Of a stretch of DNA of 64,000 bases, positions 51,198 to 59,792 are shown piece by piece. Each line of letters opens with the position of its first letter. Position 1 is the stretch's first letter. The notes beneath the pieces are model-generated. The model was not told the origin of the DNA, ran no database searches, and saw only the letters and a program-made list of their open reading frames with translations. Made by a program: the position numbers and the translations under genes. This DNA comes from Bordetella genomosp. 2 (lineage in GTDB: Bacteria > Pseudomonadota > Gammaproteobacteria > Burkholderiales > Burkholderiaceae_B). The stretch is from positions 372,001 through 436,000 of the forward strand of contig NZ_NEVT01000003.1 of NCBI RefSeq assembly GCF_002261345.1. The letters run 5' to 3'.

Positions 51198-52712
51198 TCA
51201 GGCCAGCCTGTCCCGCAGCGGCTGCTTGAGAATCTTGCCGCTGACTGTGGTGGGAATGGCGTCTATCGGGATGATGCGCGCCGGCCGCTTGTACGGCGCC
51301 AGCTCGGCGCGCAAGTGCGTCATCAGGGCGTCGCAGTCCACGGCCGTGCCGGGCCGGGCTTCGACGAAAGCCACCACTTCCTCGTTCTGGTCCGCTTCGA
51401 CGCGGCCCACCACCGCCGACAGCCGCACGCCCGGGAAGGCGTTGATGACGGCCTCGACCTCGGCGGGATACACGTTGAAGCCGGAGCGGATGATCAGGTC
51501 CTTGGAGCGTCCGGCGATGAACAGCGCGCCGCGCTCGTCCACATAGCCGATGTCGCCCGTGTTGAGCCAGCCGCCCGGCAGCAGCGCCTGCGCGGTCTGG
51601 GCCGGGTCGCGGTAATAGCCCAGCATGACGCCGGGGCCGCGCACCAGGATGTCGCCGCGCCGGCCGGCGACCGGCGGGCCGGCGTCCGGCGCGCCGATGC
51701 GCAGCTCCACGCCCTCGACCGCGTAGCCGGCCGAGCAATCGTCGCGCGGCGCGTCGATATCGGTGATGAACAGCGAGCCGGCGTATTCCGTGATGCCGTA
51801 GCCGTGGTGCATGGGCAGGCCGAAGCAGCGCTCGGTGGCCCGCTTGAGCGTCGGGTCGAGCGCCGCGCCGCCGGTATACACGTAACGCAGGCGTGGCGCG
51901 CGCGGCCGCTCGGGCGCCGCGGCCAGCAGGCGGGTGAACATGGTGGGCACGCCCTGCAGGATGCTGATGCCCGGCGATTCCAGCGCCCGCAGCACGTCCT
52001 GCGCGTCGTAGCGGCTGCGCACCACCAGGCTGGCGCCGGCGTGGATGGTGGCCATCAGCACCGTGGCGATGCCGAAGATGTGCGACAAGGGCAGGGCGGC
52101 ATAGCCGATGTCGTCCGCCGCCAGGCGGCGCGAGGCGGCCGAGATGCGCGCGAAATGCAGCAGTCCCCGGTGCGGCACCATCACGCCCTTGGGCGCGCCG
52201 GTCGTGCCGGAGGTGTAGATCAGCGTGGCAACCTGGCCGGCCAGCTCGCCGCGCTCGGGCGCGGGCCGGCCCTCGGCCGGCGCCCAGTGGTTGCCGGGCC
52301 CCCACGCGGCGGCGTCGGCGGGGCGCGCGCCGGCGGCCTGCGCATGGGCCGCGGCGGCGGGCGAGACGCGGCTGGTGTACAGCGTCAGCGCCGGCTCGGC
52401 GTGGCGCCGGATGACCTCCACCTCGCGCGCGCTCAGGCGCGCGTTCAGGCCCACCGGCCAGGCGCCCAGCAGGCTGCAGGCGAACAGCGCCTGCACCATC
52501 TCGGCGCAGTTCTCGCCGACCACCGCCACCCGGTCGCCGGGCCGCACGGCTTGCGCGGCCAGCCAGTCGCGGGCCCGCTCGACGCGCCGCCACATGGCGC
52601 CGTAGCTCAGCGTGCCGCCGTCCTCTTCGTACAGGAACACCGCGTCCGGCTGGCGCGCGGCGCGGTCCTGCAGCAAGTGGTGAATGCGCGCGGGCAGGGC
52701 GGCAGCGGTCAC
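51198..52712 (-). CDS. AMP-binding acyl-CoA ligase
   Basis: A 504-residue adenylate-forming ligase. The P-loop is IYTSGTTGAPKGV, then YGITEYAGS, the hinge GWLNTGDIGYV, and the catalytic lysine in VSGKILKQPLR near the C-terminus. The start is GTG 52710-52712, overlapping the thiolase-like stop by four bases (GTGA). In operon with the thiolase-like/DUF35 pair upstream and a Bug protein downstream. Activates an unknown carboxylate. Confidence 0.92.
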   Translation of the reverse strand: MTAAALPARIHHLLQDRAARQPDAVFLYEEDGGTLSYGAMWRRVERARDWLAAQAVRPGDRVAVVGENCAEMVQALFACSLLGAWPVGLNARLSAREVEVIRRHAEPALTLYTSRVSPAAAAHAQAAGARPADAAAWGPGNHWAPAEGRPAPERGELAGQVATLIYTSGTTGAPKGVMVPHRGLLHFARISAASRRLAADDIGYAALPLSHIFGIATVLMATIHAGASLVVRSRYDAQDVLRALESPGISILQGVPTMFTRLLAAAPERPRAPRLRYVYTGGAALDPTLKRATERCFGLPMHHGYGITEYAGSLFITDIDAPRDDCSAGYAVEGVELRIGAPDAGPPVAGRRGDILVRGPGVMLGYYRDPAQTAQALLPGGWLNTGDIGYVDERGALFIAGRSKDLIIRSGFNVYPAEVEAVINAFPGVRLSAVVGRVEADQNEEVVAFVEARPGTAVDCDALMTHLRAELAPYKRPARIIPIDAIPTTVSGKILKQPLRDRLA

Positions 52713-53884
52713 AGCGCCTCCGCCGTGCCCAGGATGGCGGTGGACTGGCTCGACAGCGTGCCGCCGTTGCCGTGCACCAGCGCCAGGCGCGCATTGGCCA
52801 CCTGGCGGTCGCCGCAATCGCCGCGCAATTGCCGCACCGCCTCGATCATGATGAAGACGCCGTACATGCCCGGATGCACGCAGCACAGGCCGCCGCCGTT
52901 GGTATTGACCGGCAGCCGCCCGCCCGGGGCGATGGCGCCGTCCTCGATGAACGCGCCGCCTTCGCCCTTGGCGCAGAAACCCAGGTCTTCCAGGAACAGG
53001 ATGGTGTTGATGGTGAACGCGTCGTAGAGCTCCAGCACGTCGATGTCGGCCGGCCGCACGCCCGCCATGGCGAAGGCGCGGCGGCCGGATTCCTGCGCGG
53101 CGGTGACGGTCAGGTCGGCCATCGACGAGATCTGGCGGTTCCACACAGCGGTGGCGTTGCCCAGCACGTAGACAGGCTTGCGCGGCAGGTCGCGCGCGCG
53201 CTCGCTGCGCACCAGCACGTAGGCGCCGGCGCCGTCGGTGACCAGGCAGCAATCGCGCACGGTGAGCGGGTCCGACACCATGCGCGAGGACAGGATGTCG
53301 TCCAGCGTCGCGGGGTCGCGCAACTGGGCCTCGGGATTGCGCTGGGCCCACTGGTTGGCGGCCAGCGCCACATGGGCCAGCTGCTCGCGCGTGGTCCCGT
53401 ACTGGTGCATGTGGCGCGCCGCCGCCAGGGCGTACGAACTGAGCGGGCTGAGCGGCTCGTAGGGCGTCTCGTACGGCTGCGGGTCGAAGCTCTTGCGGAC
53501 TCGGCCGATCTCGGCGCGGCTGAGCGCCGAGGTGCGCTGGGTGCTGCCGTAGCACACCAGCACCGCGTTGCACTGGCCGGACTGCAGCGCGTGCAGCGCC
53601 GGCAGCAGGTGCGCCACGAAGCTGGAGCCGCCCAGCATGGTGCTGTCGATGAAGCTGGGGCGGATGCCCAGGTGCTCGATCACCGGCATGGCCCACATCG
53701 GCGCGGCCACGCTGGCGGTGCAGATGCCGTCGATGTCGCGCATGGTCAGGCCGGCGTCGGCCACGGCCCGCTGGGCCGCCTGCACCAGGATTTCCATTTC
53801 GGTGTAGCCGTCGGCGCGGCCCAGGCCGGCATGGCCGACGCCGGCCACCGCCACGGCGCCGCGCAGGGAGTGCAGGTCGCTCAT
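52709..53884 (-). CDS. thiolase-superfamily protein lacking the nucleophilic Cys (Ltp2/aldolase-like)
   Basis: A 391-residue thiolase-fold protein. Where thiolases have the reactive Cys of the NxxCGSG type, this one reads STMLGGSSF, with no Cys. The C-terminal parts LELYDAFTINTILFLEDLGFC and NTNGGGLCCVHPGMYG resemble Ltp2/SCP2-type proteins that act as retro-aldolases on beta-hydroxyacyl-CoA together with a DUF35 partner. The DUF35 gene overlaps its start by four bases. Hence a C-C cleaving aldolase is more likely than a thiolase; this is inference from residues and context. Confidence 0.88.
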   Translation of the reverse strand: MSDLHSLRGAVAVAGVGHAGLGRADGYTEMEILVQAAQRAVADAGLTMRDIDGICTASVAAPMWAMPVIEHLGIRPSFIDSTMLGGSSFVAHLLPALHALQSGQCNAVLVCYGSTQRTSALSRAEIGRVRKSFDPQPYETPYEPLSPLSSYALAAARHMHQYGTTREQLAHVALAANQWAQRNPEAQLRDPATLDDILSSRMVSDPLTVRDCCLVTDGAGAYVLVRSERARDLPRKPVYVLGNATAVWNRQISSMADLTVTAAQESGRRAFAMAGVRPADIDVLELYDAFTINTILFLEDLGFCAKGEGGAFIEDGAIAPGGRLPVNTNGGGLCCVHPGMYGVFIMIEAVRQLRGDCGDRQVANARLALVHGNGGTLSSQSTAILGTAEAL

Positions 53885-54282
53885 GCCGCCTCCCGCGCCA
53901 CGAATACCACCAGCCCCGCGTCGCCCTGCCGGCGCACCTCGGCGCGCACCGGCATGCCGATGCGCACCGCGTCGGGCGCCATGCCTTCGACGCGGCTCAT
54001 CATGCGCACGCCTTCTTCCAGGTCGATGAGCGCCACGTTGTAGTCGCCACCGGCATCCGCCTTGCGCCGCACCACCGTGGTGGAATAGACCGTGCCGCGG
54101 CCGCTGGGCGCTTCCCAGGCCAGCTCGGGCGCGCCGCAGTGCGGGCAGATCATGCGGGGGTAGAACACCGCGCGCGCGCAGGCGGCGCAGCGCTGGATGA
54201 GGAATTCACCTTGCGCCAGCGCGGTGCGGTAGCGCTGGTCGGCGCCGCCGGGCGACGCGTCATCTGGGCTGGAAGGGTTCAT
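53881..54282 (-). CDS. DUF35 zinc-ribbon/OB-fold protein, partner of the thiolase-like enzyme
   Basis: A 133-residue DUF35 protein. The rubredoxin-like zinc ribbon is CAACARAVFYPRMICPHC (about residues 35-52, four cysteines), followed by the OB-fold (RGTVYSTTVVRRK). Such proteins bind CoA substrates for Ltp2-type aldolases and SCP2-thiolases. First gene of the leftward operon; ATG 54280-54282. A 209-base divergent region separates it from the acyl-CoA dehydrogenase genes. Confidence 0.93.
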   Translation of the reverse strand: MNPSSPDDASPGGADQRYRTALAQGEFLIQRCAACARAVFYPRMICPHCGAPELAWEAPSGRGTVYSTTVVRRKADAGGDYNVALIDLEEGVRMMSRVEGMAPDAVRIGMPVRAEVRRQGDAGLVVFVAREAA

Positions 54283-54374
54283 GATGGCTCGAAACTGGAG
54301 TATTGCGGTGGGTGCAGTGTCCGGCGAGCGGGCCGGATTTGCCTATTCTTGTTTGCCGAAGCAGGGGTTTTGCG

Positions 54375-54390
54375 CGGCAGTACGCTGCCG
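54375..54390. promoter_or_regulatory. inverted repeats in the divergent DUF35 / acyl-CoA dehydrogenase promoter region
   Basis: CGGCAG-TACG-CTGCCG is a perfect 6-bp-arm repeat at 54375-54390. A second, GGGC-AAAA-GCCC, is at 54413-54424. Both lie in the 209-base gap serving two divergent catabolic operons and suit regulator binding. No -10/-35 was assigned with confidence. Confidence 0.35.
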
Positions 54391-54491
54391 GCCCGGCGGA
54401 CGCGCTTCGGTTGGGCAAAAGCCCGGCTTCCGCGAAGCCAGATTGCGCCGGCGCGCCGATCATGGCTAGATACGCCGCAAGGAGACTGCAC

Positions 54492-55682
54492 ATGGACCTG
54501 AGCTGGACACCCGAGGAACGGCGCTTCCGGGAAGAAGTGCGCGCCTTCGCGCAGGAGCGCCTGCCGGAGGACATTCGCGCCAAGGTGCTGCGGCACCAGC
54601 GCCTGCATCGCGACGACTACGTGCGCTGGCACCGCATCCTGGACGACCGGGGCTGGGGCGCCCCGACCTGGCCGCGGGAATTCGGCGGCACCGGCTGGAA
54701 CGCCATCGAGCGGCTGATTTTCGAGGTGGAGTGCTTCAAGGCCGGCGCGCCGCGGCTGCTGCCGTTCGGCCTGAGCATGATCGGGCCGGTGCTCATGAAG
54801 TACGGCAGTCCCGCACAGCAGCAGCGCTTCCTGCCGCGCATCGTGCGGGTCGACGACTGGTGGTGCCAGGGGTATTCCGAGCCCGGTTCCGGGTCCGACC
54901 TGGCCTCGCTCAAGACGCGCGCCGAGCTCGACGGCGACCATTACGTGGTCAACGGGCAGAAAACCTGGACCACGCTGGCGCAGTATGCCGACTGGATGTT
55001 CTGCCTGGTGCGCACCGACCCCGACGCCAAGGCGCAGCGCGGCATCACCATGCTGCTGGTGGACATGAAGTCGCCCGGCGTCAGCGTCCGTCCCATCAAG
55101 ACGCTGGACGGCGGGCACGATGTCAACGAGACCTGGCTCGAGAACGTGCGCGTGCCGCTCGCCAACCGGGTCGGCGAGGCCGGCCAGGGCTGGACCTACG
55201 CCAAGTACCTGCTCGGCCACGAGCGCACCGGCATCGCCGGGCTGGGGCACTGCCACCGCGAGCTGGGCATCCTGAAGGACTTGGCGGCGCGCACGCTGCG
55301 CGGCGGCCGCCCCATCCTCGAGGACAGCCGCATGCGCGACCGCATCTCGCGCGTCGAGGTCGACATCATGGCGCTGGAAATGCTGCTGCTGCGGGTGGCG
55401 GCCGCGCGCGGCGACGCGCCCGGGCCGGAGGCGTCGGTGCTGAAGATCCGCGGCTCCGAGATCCAGCAGGATCTCGCCATGCTGCAGATGGAAATCGCCG
55501 GCCCCGACGCCTGGCCGTACGACCCCGACTGGATGGAGGCAGACGCGCCGTTCCACGGCCCCGGCCCGGAGCTGGCCGCGGCGGCCGGCGCCGGCTATGC
55601 CGACATGCGCAAGACCACCATCTACGGCGGCACCACCGAGGTGCAGAAGGGCATCATCGCTCGCATGATGCTGGGCCTCTAA
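54492..55682 (+). CDS. acyl-CoA dehydrogenase (first of a pair)
   Basis: A 396-residue acyl-CoA dehydrogenase. YSEPGSGSDLASLKTRAEL and NGQKTWTTLAQYADWM are FAD/substrate-binding blocks and MRKTTIYGGTTEVQKGIIAR is the C-terminal signature; the usual E of the YEGT position is G. ATG 54492 follows AAGGAGACTGCAC. With the next ACAD gene (12 bases on) it likely forms a heteromeric alpha2beta2 enzyme as in ChsE/FadE pairs of steroid side-chain degradation. It introduces a 2,3-double bond into an acyl-CoA. Confidence 0.94.
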   Translation: MDLSWTPEERRFREEVRAFAQERLPEDIRAKVLRHQRLHRDDYVRWHRILDDRGWGAPTWPREFGGTGWNAIERLIFEVECFKAGAPRLLPFGLSMIGPVLMKYGSPAQQQRFLPRIVRVDDWWCQGYSEPGSGSDLASLKTRAELDGDHYVVNGQKTWTTLAQYADWMFCLVRTDPDAKAQRGITMLLVDMKSPGVSVRPIKTLDGGHDVNETWLENVRVPLANRVGEAGQGWTYAKYLLGHERTGIAGLGHCHRELGILKDLAARTLRGGRPILEDSRMRDRISRVEVDIMALEMLLLRVAAARGDAPGPEASVLKIRGSEIQQDLAMLQMEIAGPDAWPYDPDWMEADAPFHGPGPELAAAAGAGYADMRKTTIYGGTTEVQKGIIARMMLGL

Positions 55683-55694
55683 CGGGACACGACC

Positions 55695-56813
55695 ATGGAT
55701 TTCGCGTATACCGAAGAACAGCGCATGCTGGCCGACAGCCTGCGGCGCCTGGTGCAGGACGAATGGACTTTCGCGCAGCGGCGCGCGCGCGCCGCCGAGG
55801 CCGCGCTCGACCGGCGCGCCTGGACACAACTGGCCGAACTGGGCGTGCTGGGCCTGAACGTGGCGGCCGCGTACGGCGGCTTCGGCGAGCCGCCCGCCAG
55901 CCTGCTGCCGGTGCACCTGGAGCTGGGGCGCGGGCTGGTGTCCGAGCCGGTCATCCCCAGCGCGGTGATGGGCGCCACGCTCATTGCCGCCTGCGCCGAC
56001 GCGGCCGTGCAGCAGCAATGGCTGCCGGCGCTGGCCGCGGGCGAGGCGGTGGTGGCGCTGGCCTACCAGGAGCCGGGCCGGCGTTACGACACCGAGCCCG
56101 AGCAATGCCGGCTGCAGGCGGATGCCGCGGGCGCGCTGCGGCTGTCGGGCGCCAAGCACCTGGTATGGCACGGCGCCGCGGCGCAGGCCTGGATCGTCTC
56201 GGCGCGCGACGCCGCCGGCGAGCCGCAACTGCTGCTGGTCCCCGCCGACGCGCCCGGCGTGACGCTGCTGGATACCCCCACGCTCGACCGCGCGCGCTGC
56301 GCCCGCATCGATTTCGACCGCACGCCCTTGCCGGCCGCTGCCGTCATCGCCAGCGGCGCGGCGGCCCGCGCGGGCCTGGCCGCCGCGCTCGAGTGGGGCA
56401 CCGCGGCGTTGTGCGCGCACGCGGCCGGCGCCATGGAGCGGCTGCTGGAGATCACCATCGAGTATCTCAAGACGCGGCGCCAGTTCGGCCAGCCGCTGGC
56501 CGCCTTCCAGGTGCTGCAGCATCGCATGGCCGACATGCTGGTGGCCAAGGAGATGGGCCTGTCCATGGCCTACGTGGCGGCCGCGGCGCTCAGCGAGCCG
56601 GACCGCGCGCAGCGGCGCCGCATGCTGGCCAGCGCCAAGCTCGAGGCCGCGCGCGCGGGCCGCTTCGTGGCCCAGAGCGCGGTGCAGCTGCACGGCGGCA
56701 TGGGCATGACCGACGAACTCGAGGTCGGCGACTACTTCAAGCGCCTGACCATGATCGACCAGCTGCTGGGCGACAGCGCCGAGCAGCTGGCCGTGCTCGA
56801 GGAGCTGGCATGA
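55695..56813 (+). CDS. acyl-CoA dehydrogenase (second of a pair)
   Basis: A 372-residue acyl-CoA dehydrogenase, more divergent than the first. Middle-domain motifs are weak (ALAYQEPGRRYD), but the C-terminal QLHGGMGMTDELEVGDYFKRL is clear. Such short, degenerate partners are typical of the second subunit in paired ACADs. ATG 55695; the stop overlaps the next gene by four bases (ATGA). Confidence 0.93.
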   Translation: MDFAYTEEQRMLADSLRRLVQDEWTFAQRRARAAEAALDRRAWTQLAELGVLGLNVAAAYGGFGEPPASLLPVHLELGRGLVSEPVIPSAVMGATLIAACADAAVQQQWLPALAAGEAVVALAYQEPGRRYDTEPEQCRLQADAAGALRLSGAKHLVWHGAAAQAWIVSARDAAGEPQLLLVPADAPGVTLLDTPTLDRARCARIDFDRTPLPAAAVIASGAAARAGLAAALEWGTAALCAHAAGAMERLLEITIEYLKTRRQFGQPLAAFQVLQHRMADMLVAKEMGLSMAYVAAAALSEPDRAQRRRMLASAKLEAARAGRFVAQSAVQLHGGMGMTDELEVGDYFKRLTMIDQLLGDSAEQLAVLEELA

Positions 56814-57607
56814 CGGCGGATTACCAGCAGATCCGCTTCACCCTCGAGGACGGCGTGGGCCTCATCACCCTGAACCGTCCCGAGCGCCTCAACAGCTTCA
56901 CACAGGTCATGCACGCCGAGCTGGCGCGCGCGCTCGACCAGCTGGAAGCCTGCGCACAGCTGCGCGGCGTGGTGATCACCGGCGCGGGACGGGGTTTCTG
57001 CGCCGGCCAGGACCTGGGCGAGCGCAAGCCGCTGCCGGCCGGCCAGCGGCGCGACCTGAGCGAAGGCCTGCGCAACCATTACCGGCCCCTGATCCTGCGC
57101 CTGCGCGCGCTGCCGGTGCCGGTGGTGTGCGTGGTCAACGGCGTGGCCGCGGGCGCGGGCGCCAGCCTGGCGCTCGCCTGCGACGTGGTGTTCGCGGTGG
57201 AATCGGCGCGTTTCATCCAGGCGTTCGGCAAGATCGGCCTGCTGCCCGACGCGGGCGGCACCTGGTTCCTGCCGCGCCTGGTGGGCTCGGCGCGCGCCAT
57301 GGGCGCCGCCCTGTTCGGCGAGGCCGTGCCGGCCCGCCAGGCCGAGGCATGGGGCCTGATCTGGCGCTGCATCCCCGACGCCGCGCTCGACGACACTCTG
57401 GCGCAGGTCGCGCGCACCCTGGCCAACGGCCCCACGCGCGCCTACGGGGCCGCCAAGCGGGCCCTGCAGGCTTCCAGCGGGCATACCCTGGAGCAGCAGT
57501 TCGACCTGGAATGCGAGCTGCAGCGCGAACTCGGCTATACCGACGACTACCTGGAAGGCATGCGCGCCTTCGCCGAGAAGCGCCCGCCGGCATTCCAGGG
57601 CCGCTAG
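56810..57607 (+). CDS. enoyl-CoA hydratase/isomerase, PaaG-like
   Basis: A 265-residue crotonase. GAGRGFCAGQDLGER and GLLPDAGGTWFLPRLVG are close to PaaG-type isomerase/hydratases. The oxyanion hole is in NGVAAGAGASLALACD. ATG 56810 overlaps the preceding stop (ATGA). It would hydrate or isomerise the enoyl-CoA made by the ACAD pair. A GC-rich stem-loop (57629-57646) and a 161-base gap follow. Confidence 0.93.
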   Translation: MTADYQQIRFTLEDGVGLITLNRPERLNSFTQVMHAELARALDQLEACAQLRGVVITGAGRGFCAGQDLGERKPLPAGQRRDLSEGLRNHYRPLILRLRALPVPVVCVVNGVAAGAGASLALACDVVFAVESARFIQAFGKIGLLPDAGGTWFLPRLVGSARAMGAALFGEAVPARQAEAWGLIWRCIPDAALDDTLAQVARTLANGPTRAYGAAKRALQASSGHTLEQQFDLECELQRELGYTDDYLEGMRAFAEKRPPAFQGR

Positions 57608-57628
57608 GGCCCGTTGCCGCCAAAAGGA

Positions 57629-57646
57629 GCGCCGCGCGGGCGGCGC
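57629..57646 (+). terminator. stem-loop after the PaaG-like gene
   Basis: GCGCCGC (57629-57635) and GCGGCGC (57640-57646) form a 7-bp stem with a 4-base loop, 22 bases after the stop. It falls inside a GC-rich run. The 57608-57768 gap may also hold a promoter for the hydratase/CoA-transferase/lyase trio. Confidence 0.4.
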
Positions 57647-57768
57647 GCCGGCCCGGGGGCGGGCGGATTCCGGTCTCTTGAACCCGGCCTTGAAGAAAAA
57701 CGAATTCCCAAGACGGGTTCGCCTCAGGCATGCTTGCGGCTGCACTGTAACTGCCAAGGACAAGAACC

Positions 57769-58599
57769 ATGACGTCTTCCAACCCCGCCGCCTGGGTGGG
57801 CCGCGGTGAATCCGTGGCCGATGGCCTGGACGCCAGCCATGCCGCGCGCATCGCGGTGACGCTGGGCGAGCCGGCCCCGGGCGCCGGCGCGGCGCTGCCG
57901 CCGCTGTGGCACTGGGCCTATTTCATCAATCCGGTCGAGATGAACGGCCTGGGCACCGACGGCCATCCGGCGCGCGGCGGCTTCCTGCCGCCGGCCGACG
58001 ACCGCAACCGCATGTGGGCCGGCGGACGCGTGACCTTCCATGCGCCGCTGCGCGTGGGCGTGCCGGCCGAGCGCCGTTCCGTCGTCGCCGACGTGCGCGA
58101 GAAGACCGGCCGCACCGGGGCGCTGCTGTTCGTGACGGTGCACCATGAATACCATCAGGACGGGGCGCTGGCCATCGAGGAAGAGCAGGACATCGTCTAC
58201 CGCCAGCCGGCGCCGCCCAAGCTGGTCGGCACCGACGCGCCGCCCGCGGCGCAATGGCGCGAGCCGGTCGACCCGTCGCCGGTGCTGCTGTTCCGCTATT
58301 CCGCCGTCACGTTCAACGGCCATCGGATCCACTACGACCATCCCTATGTCACCGGCACCGAGGGCTACCCCGGGCTGGTGGTGCACGGCCCCATGATCGC
58401 CACGCTGATGGTGGCCGCGTTCCGCCACGCCCATCCGTCGGCCACGCTGCAGCACCTGTCGTACCGCGGCCTGCGGCCGCTGATCGCGCCCACCCCGTTC
58501 GCGGTGGCGGGCCGGGTGGCCGAGCCGGGCCTGGCCGAATTGTGGGCCGAACAGGACGGCACGCTGGCGCACCAGGCGCAGCTGAGGTTCTCGGCATGA
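57769..58599 (+). CDS. FAS1-like/HTD2-type dehydratase, itaconyl- or mesaconyl-CoA hydratase-like
   Basis: A 276-residue hot-dog dehydratase. PLWHWAYFINPVEMNGLGTDGHP and HYEYHQDG-like segments (residues 44-66 and about 123-130), then FNGHRIHYDHPYVTGTEGYPGLVVHGPM with Asp/His, place it with mesaconyl-C4-CoA and itaconyl-CoA hydratases. ATG 57769 follows AAGGACAAGAACC. The stop overlaps the CoA-transferase start by four bases, and a CitE-like lyase follows, which is the enzyme set of itaconate breakdown (hydratase Ich, transferase Ict, lyase Ccl). Substrate assignment is by context. Confidence 0.88.
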   Translation: MTSSNPAAWVGRGESVADGLDASHAARIAVTLGEPAPGAGAALPPLWHWAYFINPVEMNGLGTDGHPARGGFLPPADDRNRMWAGGRVTFHAPLRVGVPAERRSVVADVREKTGRTGALLFVTVHHEYHQDGALAIEEEQDIVYRQPAPPKLVGTDAPPAAQWREPVDPSPVLLFRYSAVTFNGHRIHYDHPYVTGTEGYPGLVVHGPMIATLMVAAFRHAHPSATLQHLSYRGLRPLIAPTPFAVAGRVAEPGLAELWAEQDGTLAHQAQLRFSA

Positions 58600-59792
58600 G
58601 CGGCGCCACGCCCGTCCGCCCGCTCGACGGCATCACCGTCATCAGTCTCGAGCACGCCATCGCCGCGCCGTTCTGCACCCGCCAGCTGGCGGACATGGGC
58701 GCGCGCGTCATCAAGATCGAACGGCCCGGCGCGGGCGATTTCGCGCGCGGCTACGACGAGCGCGTGCGCGGGCTGTCGTCGCACTTCGTCTGGACCAACC
58801 GTTCCAAGGAAAGCCTGACGCTGGACCTGAAGCACCCGGAGGCGGCCGAGGTCATGCAGCGCCTGCTCGCGTCGGCCGACGTGCTGGTGCAGAATCTGGC
58901 GCCCGGCGCGGCCGAGCGGCTGGGCCTGTCGTTCGAGACGCTGCATGCCGCCCATCCGCGCCTGATCGTCTGCGACATCTCCGGCTACGGCGAGGGCGGC
59001 CCGTATGAGCGCAAGAAGGCCTACGACCTGCTCATCCAGAGCGAAAGCGGCTTCGTCTCGGTGACCGGCACGGCGCAGGACCCGGCCAAGGCGGGTTGTT
59101 CCATTTCCGATATCGCCGCCGGCATGTACGCATACTCGGGCATCCTGAACGCGTTGCTGCTGCGCCAGCGCACCGGTCTGGGCAGCCGGCTCGACGTCAG
59201 CATGCTGGAGAGCATGGTCGAATGGATGGGGTACCCGCTGTACTACGCCTTCGAGGGCGCGCCGCCGCCGGCGCGCGCGGGCGCCGCGCACGCCACCATC
59301 TATCCGTATGGCCCGTTCCCGGTGGGCGACGGCGCCACCATCATGCTGGGCCTGCAGAACGAGCGCGAGTGGCGCGTGTTCTGCGAGCGTGTGCTGGCGC
59401 AACCCGAACTGGCCGACGACGAGCGCTTCGCCTCCAATTCGCGCCGCGCGGCCAACCGCGAGGCGCTGCGCGCCCTGATCGTCCAGGCGTTCGCGGCGCT
59501 GACCATCGAACAGGTCACCGAGCGCCTCGAGGCCGCCCAGATCGCCAACGCGCGCGTCAACGAAATGAAGGACGTGTGGGCCCATCCCCAATTGCAGGCG
59601 CGCCAGCGCTGGCGCGAAGTCGGCAGCCCGGCCGGGCCGCTGCCCGCGCTGCTGCCGCCCGCCTCCAGCAGCGCGTTCGCGCCGCGCATGGACGCCGTGC
59701 CGGCAGTGGGCGAAAACACCGACGCGGTGCTAGCATCATTGGGGTACGCGCCCGCAGATGTGGCGCGCCTGCGCACTGCAAAGGTGGTGTAA
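58596..59792 (+). CDS. CaiB/BaiF-family CoA-transferase (Ict-like by context)
   Basis: A 398-residue class III CoA transferase starting LDGITVISLEHAIAAPFC with GARVIKIERPGAGDFAR, NRSKESLTLDLK and KKAYDLLIQSESG, which contains the expected catalytic Asp. It sits between a FAS1-like dehydratase gene (ATGA overlap) and a CitE-like lyase gene (TAATG overlap), matching the CoA-activation step of itaconate or citramalate catabolism. ATG 58596 is used. Confidence 0.92.
   Translation: MSGATPVRPLDGITVISLEHAIAAPFCTRQLADMGARVIKIERPGAGDFARGYDERVRGLSSHFVWTNRSKESLTLDLKHPEAAEVMQRLLASADVLVQNLAPGAAERLGLSFETLHAAHPRLIVCDISGYGEGGPYERKKAYDLLIQSESGFVSVTGTAQDPAKAGCSISDIAAGMYAYSGILNALLLRQRTGLGSRLDVSMLESMVEWMGYPLYYAFEGAPPPARAGAAHATIYPYGPFPVGDGATIMLGLQNEREWRVFCERVLAQPELADDERFASNSRRAANREALRALIVQAFAALTIEQVTERLEAAQIANARVNEMKDVWAHPQLQARQRWREVGSPAGPLPALLPPASSSAFAPRMDAVPAVGENTDAVLASLGYAPADVARLRTAKVV

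Noticed and set aside
52709-53884. Acetyl-CoA acetyltransferase (true thiolase)
   Set aside because: The reactive-Cys position is missing (GGSS) and a DUF35 partner is present, which point to an Ltp2-like aldolase.
54279-56693. Long minus-strand frame opposite the acyl-CoA dehydrogenase genes
   Set aside because: Antisense shadow; the plus strand encodes two recognisable ACADs.
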